This document shows, piece after piece, positions 52,734 through 61,460 of a stretch of DNA of 64,000 bases. Positions within the stretch are counted from its first letter, which is position 1, and each line of letters opens with the position of its first letter. Source of the DNA: an uncultured Croceitalea sp. (lineage in GTDB: Bacteria; Bacteroidota; Bacteroidia; Flavobacteriales; Flavobacteriaceae); assembly GCA_947495075.1 (NCBI GenBank), contig CANLXH010000001.1:744001-808000 (forward strand). Direction: 5' to 3'. Below the pieces are notes generated by a model. That model made no database searches. It worked only from the letters and a program-made list of their open reading frames with translations, and was not told where the DNA came from. Made by a program: the position numbers and the translations under genes.

Positions 52734-53765
52734 ATGCATAAATTTTTGGTAGTATTCTGTTTTTTTATTCTTAGTTCATGTATCGATTTCCCTAAAAAAG
52801 CACCTATTTCGAAGGTTAGCGTTACCACTGTTTTTGAAGATTCTGTAAGTATACGGGCTATTGAATTTTTAGATGCCAATACCTTAGCTTTTGCTGGTAG
52901 CAAAGGAATATATGGTACAGTTGATATACCTACAGGTAAAGTCCGTTCGAATACTATAAAATACCATACCAGTATTCCTGAATTCAGAGCTGTAGCACAC
53001 ACATCAACTGATTTTTTTATGCTTTCAGTTGCAAATCCAGCTCTGCTTTATAAAACAGGAGATAATGGCAAAATGGATTTGGTCTATATGGAAGAAGGAG
53101 AAGGAGTCTTTTATGATGCGATGAAATTCTGGAATGATAAAGAAGGGATTGCTATTGGTGACACGGTCAATGGATGCTTGTCTATAATAATTACAAGAGA
53201 TGGTGGAAAAACCTGGACTAAACTACCTTGTGGTGATTTACCATTAGGAATAAAAGGAGAAGGAGCTTTTGCTGCTAGTAATACTAATATAGAAATAGAG
53301 GGTAATAAGACTTGGATAGTTACTACCTCTGGTAGAATTTACTTTTCTGAAAATAAAGGAGTAACATGGACTGCTGTGCAAACCCCTATAATTAACGAGA
53401 AAGAAACACAAGGCATGTATTCCTTAGATTTTTATGATGAAAATTTAGGGTATGCTATTGGGGGGGATTTTACAGAACCAGATGCCACTATTGCAAATAA
53501 AATTATGACAGTAGATGGTGGTATAACTTGGGAGACAGTTGCCAGTGGAACTACACCAGGTTATAAAAGTTGCGTGCAATACATTCCAAATTCTGGTGGA
53601 GATGATTTAATTGCTATTGGTTTTACTGGGATTGATTATTCCAATAATGGTGGATATTCTTGGGAGAAACTTAGTGAAGAGGGGTTTTATACAATACGAT
53701 TTTTAAATGACTCAGTAGCTTATGCAGCGGGGAAGAATAGAATAGTAAAGTTAGTGTTTAAGTAA
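52734..53765 (+). CDS. Ycf48-like beta-propeller lipoprotein
   Basis: About 343 residues from ATG 52734 (a TTG at 52728 would add two). The lipobox is ILSSC. Repeated blades of the sialidase/photosystem II assembly (Ycf48/BNR) type are seen: SIIITRDGGKTWTKL, RIYFSENKGVTWTAV, IMTVDGGITWETV and YSNNGGYSWEKL, each with the D-G-G-x-x-W style turn. In non-photosynthetic bacteria such proteins are thought to support assembly of redox or surface proteins; no specific role is known. Last gene of the operon; its stop is 8 bp from the convergent small secreted protein gene. Confidence 0.85.
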   Translation: MHKFLVVFCFFILSSCIDFPKKAPISKVSVTTVFEDSVSIRAIEFLDANTLAFAGSKGIYGTVDIPTGKVRSNTIKYHTSIPEFRAVAHTSTDFFMLSVANPALLYKTGDNGKMDLVYMEEGEGVFYDAMKFWNDKEGIAIGDTVNGCLSIIITRDGGKTWTKLPCGDLPLGIKGEGAFAASNTNIEIEGNKTWIVTTSGRIYFSENKGVTWTAVQTPIINEKETQGMYSLDFYDENLGYAIGGDFTEPDATIANKIMTVDGGITWETVASGTTPGYKSCVQYIPNSGGDDLIAIGFTGIDYSNNGGYSWEKLSEEGFYTIRFLNDSVAYAAGKNRIVKLVFK

Positions 53766-53773
53766 GTGGATTA

Positions 53774-54013
53774 TTAAGCGATTTTAGCATTATTTCTTTT
53801 AGTTTCAAAAGTCAATTCTTTTTTTACTCTAGTGTTTTTAAACTTGTAAACTCTAGCTACTGTATTTTCTTTTATAGTTGTTGACTTTTCTATTTTGATA
53901 TTTAATTCAACTCCGTTAGTTACAGTTTCAACCTTTACTTCTTTAGAAGCATCTTGTGCCATAGCTATTGCTCCTATAAAGATGATGAAGATAAAAGTTA
54001 ATACTGTTTTCAT
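53774..54013 (-). CDS. Small secreted protein of unknown function
   Basis: A 79-residue protein with a clear type I signal peptide (MKTVLTFIFIIFIGAIAMAQ). The mature 59 residues are basic, with alternating charge (ELNIKIEKSTTIKENTVARVYKFK), probably beta-rich. I do not recognise the family. Immediately before the ATG the DNA can form a long stem-loop, so expression may be controlled at the RNA level. Confidence 0.7.
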   Translation of the reverse strand: MKTVLTFIFIIFIGAIAMAQDASKEVKVETVTNGVELNIKIEKSTTIKENTVARVYKFKNTRVKKELTFETKRNNAKIA

Positions 54014-54015
54014 GA

Positions 54016-54050
54016 CTTGGGTTATTTTTACATTGTAAAATTAACCCAGG
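54016..54050 (-). promoter_or_regulatory. 16-bp stem-loop in the leader of the small secreted protein gene
   Basis: Arms 54016-54031 and 54035-54050 pair over 16 positions with one mismatch and one G-U pair around a 3-nt loop, ending two bases before the ATG at 54013. It would cover the ribosome-binding region. It is not followed by a T run, so a terminator is unlikely. Confidence 0.5.
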
Positions 54051-54202
54051 GTAATCCCAAGAGACGATTTTGGTCGTTTACCCTCAAAAAAAGTCGCTGT
54101 ATAACATTTATTTGGATAAAGTGTATTTTATCATCGATAAACGTTTTTTGTGCTAATTACCGGTCACCGAAACGAAATGCTTTTCATCGGATATGAAAAT
54201 AA

Positions 54203-54228
54203 AAAGGAGCAATGAATATCGCCCCTTT
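54203..54228 (-). terminator. Terminator of the DUF6515 gene
   Basis: On the minus strand an 8-bp stem (plus arms 54203-54210 and 54221-54228, one G-U pair) with a 10-nt loop is followed by tttattttc. It lies 30 bp after the stop of the DUF6515 gene. Confidence 0.65.
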
Positions 54229-54257
54229 GACATAATAAAATCTAGTTCAATCAAAAA

Positions 54258-54608
54258 CTATACGTTGATTACGACATAATTTCTTCCAGACTTTTTGTAC
54301 CATATTCCTTTATACTTGTATAATTTCCTTCCATTTACAACAACAACTTTATTGCCTCTAGGTAGATTTCTTACTTTAACCCCTACTGGAGCCGCGCACA
54401 CTATGTACTTTCTTCCTCTTGTTTTGTACCATACACCATCTGCAAAATAGAAGTTGGTTTTCTTATGGACTACTACTTTAGGCTTATATACTGTTTTAAC
54501 TATAGTACCATGTTTTGGATATACTTTAACAACAGTTGTTTGTGCATTTACTGAAAACATTGCTCCGAAAAGTGAAATAGTCACCAAAAGAATTTTAAAA
54601 TTTTTCAT
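54258..54608 (-). CDS. DUF6515-family secreted protein
   Basis: A 116-residue secreted protein with signal MKNFKILLVTISLFGAMFSVNAQ. The mature part holds two copies of a Y/W-rich motif, TNFYFADGVWYKTRGRKYIV and GRKLYKYKGIWYKKSGRNYVV, joined by the cysteine-containing VCAAPVGVKVRNLPRG. This is the layout of the DUF6515 family in Flavobacteriaceae. Highly basic. Function unknown; a cell-surface or matrix-binding role is possible. It stands alone with its own terminator. Confidence 0.82.
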   Translation of the reverse strand: MKNFKILLVTISLFGAMFSVNAQTTVVKVYPKHGTIVKTVYKPKVVVHKKTNFYFADGVWYKTRGRKYIVCAAPVGVKVRNLPRGNKVVVVNGRKLYKYKGIWYKKSGRNYVVINV

Positions 54609-54668
54609 AACGTAGATTTTTATGGGTTTCTATAGTTATGACCATTGTTTTAGTGATTGGTTTAATTA

Positions 54669-54692
54669 AAAAAGGAGCTATTTAGCTCCTTT
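54669..54692 (-). terminator. Strong terminator of the ECF-sigma operon
   Basis: A near-perfect hairpin (aaaaggagcta against tagctcctttt, 3-nt loop) followed on the minus strand by seven uridines. It lies 34 bp after the stop of the Spy-like gene (54726). Confidence 0.85.
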
Positions 54693-54725
54693 TAGTGTAG
54701 TTTATCGAATTTTTGAATTTCCTCT

Positions 54726-55175
54726 TCAATTTCGTCTTTTGCGATATTGTTTAAGTAGCCTTTTTTTAAAGTCTTCTTCTGCTTTAATTAATAGAATTGC
54801 CTTTTTTGGTGAGAGCTTCTCCATTATTTGATTGATTAGCCCAGTTTCTAATTCATGTTTCTCATCTCGATATTGTAATTGTATCTTCAAATACTCTTTC
54901 AATTCTTTCTCATTTCCACCATTAGTGAAATCCCAATTACTATTTTGGATTAGCTTTCGTTCTTTTTTTCGTAATTCTCCTAGCTTAGCTTCATGTTGAT
55001 TGTAAATAGGCCAAAAAACCTCTGCTTCTTTACTATTCAAAGACAAGCGTTCCGTTAAAAAGGCTATTTTTAAAGTCTTTATACGCTCTCTTCCAGGGCC
55101 AGGGCCTTGTGCAGACAGGCTTACCCCGCTGAGCACTATTATTAGTACTAGTATTGTTTTATTCAAACTCATCAT
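54726..55175 (-). CDS. Spy/CpxP-like periplasmic sensor of the ECF module
   Basis: A 149-residue periplasmic protein (signal LVLIIVLSGVSLSAQ). The mature part is almost all charged helix: LKIAFLTERLSLNSKEAEVFWPIYNQHEAKL and MEKLSPKKAILLIKAEEDFKK (in parts), the Spy/CpxP-type helical hairpin without a clean LTxxQ motif. In Flavobacteriaceae such proteins follow ECF sigma and anti-sigma genes and are annotated as sensors of ECF sigma factors. It overlaps the anti-sigma-like gene by 17 bp, or 14 if the second ATG at 55172 is used. Likely senses envelope stress and modulates the upstream pair. Confidence 0.75.
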   Translation of the reverse strand: MMSLNKTILVLIIVLSGVSLSAQGPGPGRERIKTLKIAFLTERLSLNSKEAEVFWPIYNQHEAKLGELRKKERKLIQNSNWDFTNGGNEKELKEYLKIQLQYRDEKHELETGLINQIMEKLSPKKAILLIKAEEDFKKRLLKQYRKRRN

Positions 55176-55680
55176 AATCTAAATTTAAGTCTTCTATTTC
55201 GTCTATATTATCATCCAGATACTCCAAAATCATTTTGCTTTCTTGGATATTATCAATTTCAGTAATATCTAATATAGATACTTCATCAAGGTTGATAACT
55301 TCCGCAAGTTCATAAGAGCTAAAATCCAAATCTGTTTTTTCAAAATATGCGTCTAGTTCGGCACTTGCTAAATCATCAAAACCTAATTGAGTTTGGTTGT
55401 ACTGACTAAACCAAAAACTAAATAAGAGTATTGCAGCTATAGATGCTGCGGCATAATAATATTTTTTATATGGTTTTAGGTGGATTACTCTAGGTTGTTC
55501 TTGATTAACCTTGTTACTAATTTTAGTATTGAAAGATTCGAAATAATCTTTTGGAACCGCAAAACCGTCTCCTTTTGGAATCAAAGAATCTTCTTTGATA
55601 ATTTTATCAATGAGTCGCTCATTAAAATTATCGAAGTAGCCTTCTGGGGTTTTGAATTTATTTTTGTGGTTCTTTTTCAT
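55159..55680 (-). CDS. Membrane anti-sigma-like protein
   Basis: A 173-residue single-pass membrane protein. The cytoplasmic N-terminus (about 90 residues; YFDNFNERLIDKI and YFESFNTKISNKV repeat a Y-F-[DE]-[NS]-F-N pattern) is followed by a helix at about 93-112 (YYAAASIAAILLFSFWFSQ) and a very acidic periplasmic tail ending EDLNLDYDEFE. It has no zinc-binding H-x3-C-x2-C motif, so it is not a classical ZAS anti-sigma factor. Position 33 bp after the sigma gene and overlap with the Spy-like gene make an anti-sigma role the best inference. Confidence 0.7.
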   Translation of the reverse strand: MKKNHKNKFKTPEGYFDNFNERLIDKIIKEDSLIPKGDGFAVPKDYFESFNTKISNKVNQEQPRVIHLKPYKKYYYAAASIAAILLFSFWFSQYNQTQLGFDDLASAELDAYFEKTDLDFSSYELAEVINLDEVSILDITEIDNIQESKMILEYLDDNIDEIEDLNLDYDEFE

Positions 55681-55713
55681 TTCAACTATTTGACTATCAA
55701 ATTTTATAATGGT

Positions 55714-56256
55714 TTAATCTGCTCTAAGATATGTTTCAATCTTTTTTACTGCTAGATGGTATGATGCTTTTAATCCACCTACAGAAGTTTCTAAAACTTC
55801 AGCTATATCGTCGTACTTCATTTCTTGAAAATACTTCATATTAAATACCAGTTTTTGCTTTTCCGGCAAAGTTGCTAATGCTCTTTGTAATTTTAATTGA
55901 ATTTCATCACCATCAAAATACACATCAGATTCTAACCTACTTAAAAGATGTTCTTGCATTTCTTGGTTAGAGATTCCTGCTTTCTTTTGTTTCTGCTTTA
56001 GAAAAGTTAATGATTCATTGGTAGCAATTCTGTACATCCAAGAATATAATTTACTCTCTCCTTTAAATTTCTCTATACTTTTGTACACTTTTATAAAGGT
56101 ATTTTGTAAAACATCATCAGCATCATCATGTTTTAATACAATTCTTCTAATATGCCAATATAGGCGCTCTTTATAGGTGTTAACTAGCACCTCAAAAGCT
56201 TTTGCTTGAGTTTCTTTATCTTTTAGTTCGTGTACTAAGGTTTCTTCAGCAATCAA
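55714..56256 (-). CDS. ECF-type RNA polymerase sigma factor
   Basis: A 180-residue sigma-70-family factor. Region 2 is seen as RIVLKHDDADDVLQNTFIKVYKS and the -10-binding part FKGESKLYSWMYRIATNES. Region 4 is LPEKQKLVFNMKYFQEMKYDDIAEVLETSVGGLKASYHLAVKK, cited here by its ends; the HTH is intact. It directs RNA polymerase to its own regulon, under control of the following two genes. The start is TTG 56256; no in-frame ATG precedes region 1-2. First gene of the three-gene module. Target promoter not identified. Confidence 0.9.
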   Translation of the reverse strand: MIAEETLVHELKDKETQAKAFEVLVNTYKERLYWHIRRIVLKHDDADDVLQNTFIKVYKSIEKFKGESKLYSWMYRIATNESLTFLKQKQKKAGISNQEMQEHLLSRLESDVYFDGDEIQLKLQRALATLPEKQKLVFNMKYFQEMKYDDIAEVLETSVGGLKASYHLAVKKIETYLRAD

Positions 56257-56355
56257 AAAGAGATTTGTTTTGGTGCTTGGACTACTAAATTATAAAAAGG
56301 TTTAACGGTTGCTGAGATTTATATAGTAAAAAAGAAGAAAGAACTTCTAGAGTAT

Positions 56356-58185
56356 CTAGCTCAAATTCTGCATTTCTACTAGCTTTTTATAGCCTTTGCC
56401 AGATTTCATGAGTTCTTCATGAGTTCCTTGTTCCATAATCTCACCTTTGTTTAATACGATAATAGTATCTGCATTTTGGATGGTGGAAAGACGGTGCGCA
56501 ATAACTAGCGAGGTTCTGTTACGCATCATTTTTTCTAGTGCGTCTTGTACTAAACGCTCACTTTCCGTATCTAAAGCTGAAGTAGCCTCGTCCAGAATCA
56601 TAATTGGCGGATTTTTTAGTACAGCTCTAGCAATGGATAAGCGTTGTTTTTGTCCTCCACTTAATTTATTACCACTATCACCAATATTTGTTTGGTATCC
56701 ATCCGGAAGCTCCATGATAAAATCATGTGCGTTTGCAATTTTTGCCGCTTCTATTATATCATCGTCCGAAGCATTTTCCTTTCCTAAACCAATGTTATTC
56801 TTAACCGTGTCATTGAATAGAATTGAATCCTGCGTTACTAAGCCCATAGTATCACGAAGCGACTTTTTAGTGATGTTTTTAATATTAACACCATCTATTG
56901 TTATCTCACCTTTATCTACATCATAAAAACGAGTAACGAGATTGGCTATTGTACTTTTTCCACTACCAGATTGACCTACAAGAGCTACCGTATGACCATT
57001 CTTTACTTCTAGATTAAAGTTTTGAAGTACATAATCATCTTTATATTTAAAGGAAACATCTTTTATAGAGAGTTTGTCTTTAAGTGTATCAATTAGTTTA
57101 GCATCTGGATTATCAACAATGGTATTTTTGGTATCTAAAACATCGAAAATACGTTCAGCAGAAGCGTTACCTTTCTTAATATTGTAATTAACGGTTGTGA
57201 TGGCTTTAACAGGATTAATAATGGTGTAGAACAAACCAATATAGCCCATAAACTCTTGTGGAGTTAAGGTGCTATTATTGCCTAAGACCAAGCTACCACC
57301 GTACCAGAGTACAGTAATTACAACTGCTACACCTAAAAACTCACTAAAGGGTGATGCCAATCCTTTTCTTTGGAGGACTGCAGTCATTATTTTTTTGAAC
57401 CTTGAAGTAGAATCAGTAAACTTTGTATGAAGTCTTTCCTCTGCATTAAACCCCTTAATAATTTTTAGGGCACCAAGGGTCTCTTCTAAAAATGACAAAA
57501 AAGTGCCTGTTTCTTTTTGCGCTTCAAGGGATTGCGCTTTCAATTTTTTTCCTACTACTGATATTAAGAATCCAGCGATTGGTAGAAAAATAAATACAAA
57601 AAGTGTGAGTTTCGCACTTATGGCAAGCATTGAAATCAATACAATTAAGATGGTTATAGGCTCGCGTGCTAATGATTCTAAAGAATTAATAATAGAACCT
57701 TCCACTTCCTTTACATCTGAAGTCATACGAGCTAATAAATCTCCTTTCCGAGTTTCACTAAAATAGCCTATTGGTAAGTCCAGTGTTTTTTGATAAAGCT
57801 TATCTTGTATATCTTTTACCATACCTGTGCGGAGGTAAGCCAAAACATACATGGCGGCATATCTAAACAGGTTTTTAAGAAAAAATATTACAATACTGGT
57901 GATACATATAAACACTAATGCAGCTTCTGGTCCTTCTGCATCAACTTTAACTGTTAAAAAATAGTTTAAAGAATCTTTTAAATAAACTTGAAGACTTCCA
58001 AGGCCTTGGTAAACAGGTGCTGTACTTACTTTCTCTTGTGTGCTAAAAAGGATTCCTAAAGTTGGAATAAATATTATAATCGATAATACATTAAAAATCG
58101 AGTATAAAATATTGAATAGGATATTTAGAAAAGCGTAGGATTTGTACGGTTTTGCAAACCGTAAAATCTTTTTAAAATAATTCAT
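56356..58185 (-). CDS. ABC exporter, MsbA-like half-transporter
   Basis: A 609-residue fused permease-ATPase of the exporter type. Residues 1-340 hold six membrane helices. The ATPase domain has Walker A GQSGSGKST, the signature LSGGQKQRLSIA, Walker B IMILDEATSALD and the H-loop IAHRLST. As a homodimer it would flip a lipid or lipid-linked compound across the inner membrane; MsbA-type lipid A-core export is the usual annotation but other cargos are possible. It follows the phosphohexomutase gene by 3 bp and a glycosyltransferase nearby, which supports an envelope role. Confidence 0.9.
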   Translation of the reverse strand: MNYFKKILRFAKPYKSYAFLNILFNILYSIFNVLSIIIFIPTLGILFSTQEKVSTAPVYQGLGSLQVYLKDSLNYFLTVKVDAEGPEAALVFICITSIVIFFLKNLFRYAAMYVLAYLRTGMVKDIQDKLYQKTLDLPIGYFSETRKGDLLARMTSDVKEVEGSIINSLESLAREPITILIVLISMLAISAKLTLFVFIFLPIAGFLISVVGKKLKAQSLEAQKETGTFLSFLEETLGALKIIKGFNAEERLHTKFTDSTSRFKKIMTAVLQRKGLASPFSEFLGVAVVITVLWYGGSLVLGNNSTLTPQEFMGYIGLFYTIINPVKAITTVNYNIKKGNASAERIFDVLDTKNTIVDNPDAKLIDTLKDKLSIKDVSFKYKDDYVLQNFNLEVKNGHTVALVGQSGSGKSTIANLVTRFYDVDKGEITIDGVNIKNITKKSLRDTMGLVTQDSILFNDTVKNNIGLGKENASDDDIIEAAKIANAHDFIMELPDGYQTNIGDSGNKLSGGQKQRLSIARAVLKNPPIMILDEATSALDTESERLVQDALEKMMRNRTSLVIAHRLSTIQNADTIIVLNKGEIMEQGTHEELMKSGKGYKKLVEMQNLS

Positions 58186-58188
58186 TCA

Positions 58189-59892
58189 CTATAAATTCAG
58201 TTCAGAAACGATTCCTTCCAACTTAGAATCTAACTGCGAATTTACGGATTTAAAATCCTCAGCTTTACTTAAAGTTGTATTAGTACTCATGTAAAATTTT
58301 ACCTTTGGTTCTGTGCCGCTTGGGCGAGCGGCAATACGAGTACCGTCTTCAGTCTCATAAATGAGGACATTAGACTTTGGAATGGTGATGGATTTTTCCT
58401 TACCGGTCTGCACATTCTTAGCAATAGACGTATTGTAATCTTCTATCCAAAGCAATTTTGAACCTTGAACAGATGCTACTGGGTTTTCTTTGAAATCTTT
58501 TAGCATCTGTTTAATTTCTTCAGCACCGCTCATACCTTTCTTGGTAATAGAAATTAGTTTTTCTTTATAGAATCCGTAAGCTACGTAAGCATCAATTAAA
58601 TCTTTGTAAAAAGAACTTCCATTGGCTTTTGCCTGAGATGCAATTTCACAAGCCAATAGGGTAGAGGTAACAGCATCTTTATCACGAACAAAATCACCAA
58701 CCATATAACCAAAACTTTCTTCGCCTCCGCCAACAAAGTAGGAGTTTGGAAAATCCTTAATCATTTTACCAATCCATTTAAAACCAGTAAGTGCAGTTTT
58801 AAACTCTACTCCATAAGCTTTTGCCATTTGCTCCATCATAGGAGTAGAAACAATAGTAGTAGCAATAAATTCATTACCCTTAAATCCCTTGGTTTTATGT
58901 TGGTCTAATAAAAACTTAGTCATTAAGACCATGGTTTGGTTTCCGTTTAGCAATTCCATTTCGCCATCTAAATTACGAACAGCTATACCCAATCTATCAC
59001 TATCTGGGTCTGTACCCACTACCATATCGGCACCTATCTCTTCAGCTTTAGCGATAGCCATAGCCAAAGCTTCTGGTTCTTCAGGGTTTGGAGATTTTAC
59101 TGTTGGGAAATTACCATCTGGTTCTGCTTGTTCAGCAATAACAGTAACGTTTTTATACCCCGCTCGTTTTAAAACTTCTGGAATTGCCGTAATTGATGTA
59201 CCGTGAATAGAGGTGAACACAATTTTAAAATCATCTTTACCAGTTGCATTAAAATTCCCATTTTTCACAGATTCATTAAAAAAAGCTTCATCCACTTCTT
59301 TGTCGATGGATTCAATTAAACGACGATTTGCATCAAACTTTATATTTTCAAAAGAAAGCGAATCAATTTCAGCTATTATTTCACCATCTTCTGGTGGAAC
59401 AATTTGTCCACCATCTCCCCAATATACTTTATAGCCATTATACTCAGGAGGATTATGAGATGCAGTAAGTACAATACCTGCGTGGCAGTTTAAATGACGC
59501 ACTGCAAACGATAATTCTGGTGTTGTTCGTAAGGCAGAGAAGCGAAAAACCTTAATTCCGTTTGCTGAAAAAACCTCTGAAACTACTTGCGATAGTGTAT
59601 CACTGTTATGGCGACAATCATAAGCTATAACTACTTTTATTTCTTCATTTGGGTAAGTCTTTTTTAAATAATTACTAAGCCCTTGTGTACTCTTACCTAA
59701 TGTGTATTTGTTGATGCGATTAGTTCCAACGCCCATAACACCACGCATACCGCCAGTTCCAAACTCTAGGTTTTTATAGAAACGTTCTTCTAGCTCTTGA
59801 GGATTGTTTTGTATTAAATCTTGAATCTCATTTTTAGTATCGGTATCAAAGAAATTGGTAAGCCAAGATTTAGCAGTAGTAATAATATCCAT
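58189..59892 (-). CDS. Phosphohexomutase (phosphoglucomutase/phosphomannomutase family)
   Basis: A 567-residue alpha-D-phosphohexomutase. The active serine is S145 in LTASHNPPEYNG. The metal loop is GTDPDSDRLG, the sugar-specificity loop is GGEESFGYM, and the phosphate-binding end is ARPSGTEPKVKFY. It interconverts sugar 1- and 6-phosphates (glucose or mannose) through a bisphosphate, feeding sugar-nucleotide synthesis for envelope glycans. The length matches the longer PGM/PMM proteins of Bacteroidota. Located between a GT2 glycosyltransferase and the ABC exporter. Sugar preference is not clear from sequence. Confidence 0.92.
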   Translation of the reverse strand: MDIITTAKSWLTNFFDTDTKNEIQDLIQNNPQELEERFYKNLEFGTGGMRGVMGVGTNRINKYTLGKSTQGLSNYLKKTYPNEEIKVVIAYDCRHNSDTLSQVVSEVFSANGIKVFRFSALRTTPELSFAVRHLNCHAGIVLTASHNPPEYNGYKVYWGDGGQIVPPEDGEIIAEIDSLSFENIKFDANRRLIESIDKEVDEAFFNESVKNGNFNATGKDDFKIVFTSIHGTSITAIPEVLKRAGYKNVTVIAEQAEPDGNFPTVKSPNPEEPEALAMAIAKAEEIGADMVVGTDPDSDRLGIAVRNLDGEMELLNGNQTMVLMTKFLLDQHKTKGFKGNEFIATTIVSTPMMEQMAKAYGVEFKTALTGFKWIGKMIKDFPNSYFVGGGEESFGYMVGDFVRDKDAVTSTLLACEIASQAKANGSSFYKDLIDAYVAYGFYKEKLISITKKGMSGAEEIKQMLKDFKENPVASVQGSKLLWIEDYNTSIAKNVQTGKEKSITIPKSNVLIYETEDGTRIAARPSGTEPKVKFYMSTNTTLSKAEDFKSVNSQLDSKLEGIVSELNL

Positions 59893-59946
59893 AGGATGGT
59901 TTTTGGTGTCTTTTTAAAGATACAAAGATTGTTGTTTTTCTAATTT

Positions 59947-60894
59947 TTACAGATTGATTTTCTCAGAAATTGAATACGTATTTTCATTTTTCTTGGAACG
60001 CACCATTAGTTCTCCTAAAAATCCGGCTAAAAAGAATTGTGTTCCAATGAGCATAGCGGTTAGTGCAATGTAGAATTGGGGCCTATCTGTAATTAACCTA
60101 CCTGTTTTATGAATAAAAAGTTTATCAATTCCTAAATAGACCGAAAATGCAAATCCAACCATAAACATGAGCACGCCCAAAGCTCCAAATAAATGCATAG
60201 GTTGGCGACCAAACTTAGAGACAAACCAAATGGTAACTAAGTCTAAAAAACCATTTATAAAACGCTCAGCTCCAAATTTGGTATTCCCATATTTACGAGC
60301 TTGATGTTGCACTACTTTTTCTCCAATTCTTGAAAAACCAGCGTTTTTAACCAAAACAGGAATATAACGATGCATGTCTCCAGACACTTCTATATTTTTT
60401 ACCACATCTTTATGATAAGCTTTTAAGCCACAATTAAAATCATGTAACTTAAGACCAGAGGTTTTTCTAGCCGCCCAGTTAAAGAGCTTTGAAGGTAGGT
60501 TTTTTGACAATATAGCGTCGTAGCGTTTCTTTTTCCAACCAGAAACTAAATCAAACTGCTCATTCTTAATAAGGTTATATAATTCTGGAATTTCCTCAGG
60601 GTTATCTTGTAAATCGGCGTCCATGGTAATTACTACACCACCTTTTGCTGCTGCGAATCCGGCATGTAGCGCCTGCGATTTACCGTAGTTTGTTAAAAAC
60701 CGAAGACCTTTTACGGTTTCGTGTTTTGAGGAAAGAACTTCAATAGTTTCCCAAGAACCATCTGTACTACCGTCGTCTATAAATAGGATTTCATATAAAA
60801 AATGATTGGATTGCATCACTTGGGCAATCCAATCATGTAATTCTATGAGTGATTCTTTTTCGTTAAGTAAAGGAATTACAATGGATAATTGCAT
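59947..60894 (-). CDS. GT2 glycosyltransferase (DPM1/GtrB-like)
   Basis: A 315-residue membrane-anchored glycosyltransferase. The GT-A core begins MQLSIVIPLLNEKESL and has FIDDGSTDGSW, the metal D-x-D in TMDADLQDNPEEI, and the acceptor-side W-K-K-K-R segment. Two C-terminal hydrophobic helices (about 230-255 and 268-290) anchor it in the inner membrane, as in GtrB-type enzymes that load a sugar onto polyprenyl phosphate. Start ATG 60894, 41 bp after the DUF4199 gene and 54 bp before the phosphohexomutase, likely one transcript. A TATTTTTG element at 60917-60924 could drive it alone. Confidence 0.9.
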   Translation of the reverse strand: MQLSIVIPLLNEKESLIELHDWIAQVMQSNHFLYEILFIDDGSTDGSWETIEVLSSKHETVKGLRFLTNYGKSQALHAGFAAAKGGVVITMDADLQDNPEEIPELYNLIKNEQFDLVSGWKKKRYDAILSKNLPSKLFNWAARKTSGLKLHDFNCGLKAYHKDVVKNIEVSGDMHRYIPVLVKNAGFSRIGEKVVQHQARKYGNTKFGAERFINGFLDLVTIWFVSKFGRQPMHLFGALGVLMFMVGFAFSVYLGIDKLFIHKTGRLITDRPQFYIALTAMLIGTQFFLAGFLGELMVRSKKNENTYSISEKINL

Positions 60895-60935
60895 TGTTGT
60901 TTTCTGGGATTCCTTTCAAAAATAGTACTTTTTGT

Positions 60936-61460
60936 TTAGTAAGCGGGTTGCTCTTTTTTCATAATAAGACCAAATATCAAACCTGCGACCAATCCTATAA
61001 TTGCATTAAATATTAGAATAATGGGGTAAGCTAGAAATTTAAATTTATTTTGTATTTCCAACCCTTGGTTCCACTGCTCTTCAGTTATGTTAGGATTTTC
61101 TGCAAATGTCTTTTCTTTTGCAATAGCTACGGCTTTTTCAGTGAAGCCTGGTTCAATTATGTCGTTAGCTAATAAGCCATAGTATATTAAACCGATAAGA
61201 CCTGCGATTAAAGCTATACCGGTTCCTAACTTAAGTGCTTGGCTTAATTTAAGAAAGCCGCCATTGTCTTTTTTGTATTGGTTTATTCCAAAAGCTATTA
61301 CTGCAAATAAGATTGAAATACCGACGATTGCCCCAACAGTATTTTGTTCATAGTGCATTTCCTGAAAAAATAACATCAGGCTGAATACTAAAGAAATGAC
61401 CCCAGCAATAAGACCAAATTTTAATGCATATCCTCTAGATTTAAGTTTGTTTTCTTCCAT
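60936..61460 (-). CDS. DUF4199 membrane protein
   Basis: A 174-residue protein with four membrane helices (GLIAGVISLVFSLMLFF, AIVGISILFAVIAFGI, ALKLGTGIALIAGLIGLIYY, FLAYPIILIFNAIIGLVAGLIFG, in parts) and a soluble loop between helices 3 and 4 (NPNITEEQWNQGLEIQNKF). This is the DUF4199 layout, widespread in Bacteroidota and often beside GT2 glycosyltransferases. Function unknown. The last residues KKEQPAY face the cytoplasm. Probably first gene of the envelope transcript, 41 bp before the glycosyltransferase. Confidence 0.88.
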   Translation of the reverse strand: MEENKLKSRGYALKFGLIAGVISLVFSLMLFFQEMHYEQNTVGAIVGISILFAVIAFGINQYKKDNGGFLKLSQALKLGTGIALIAGLIGLIYYGLLANDIIEPGFTEKAVAIAKEKTFAENPNITEEQWNQGLEIQNKFKFLAYPIILIFNAIIGLVAGLIFGLIMKKEQPAY

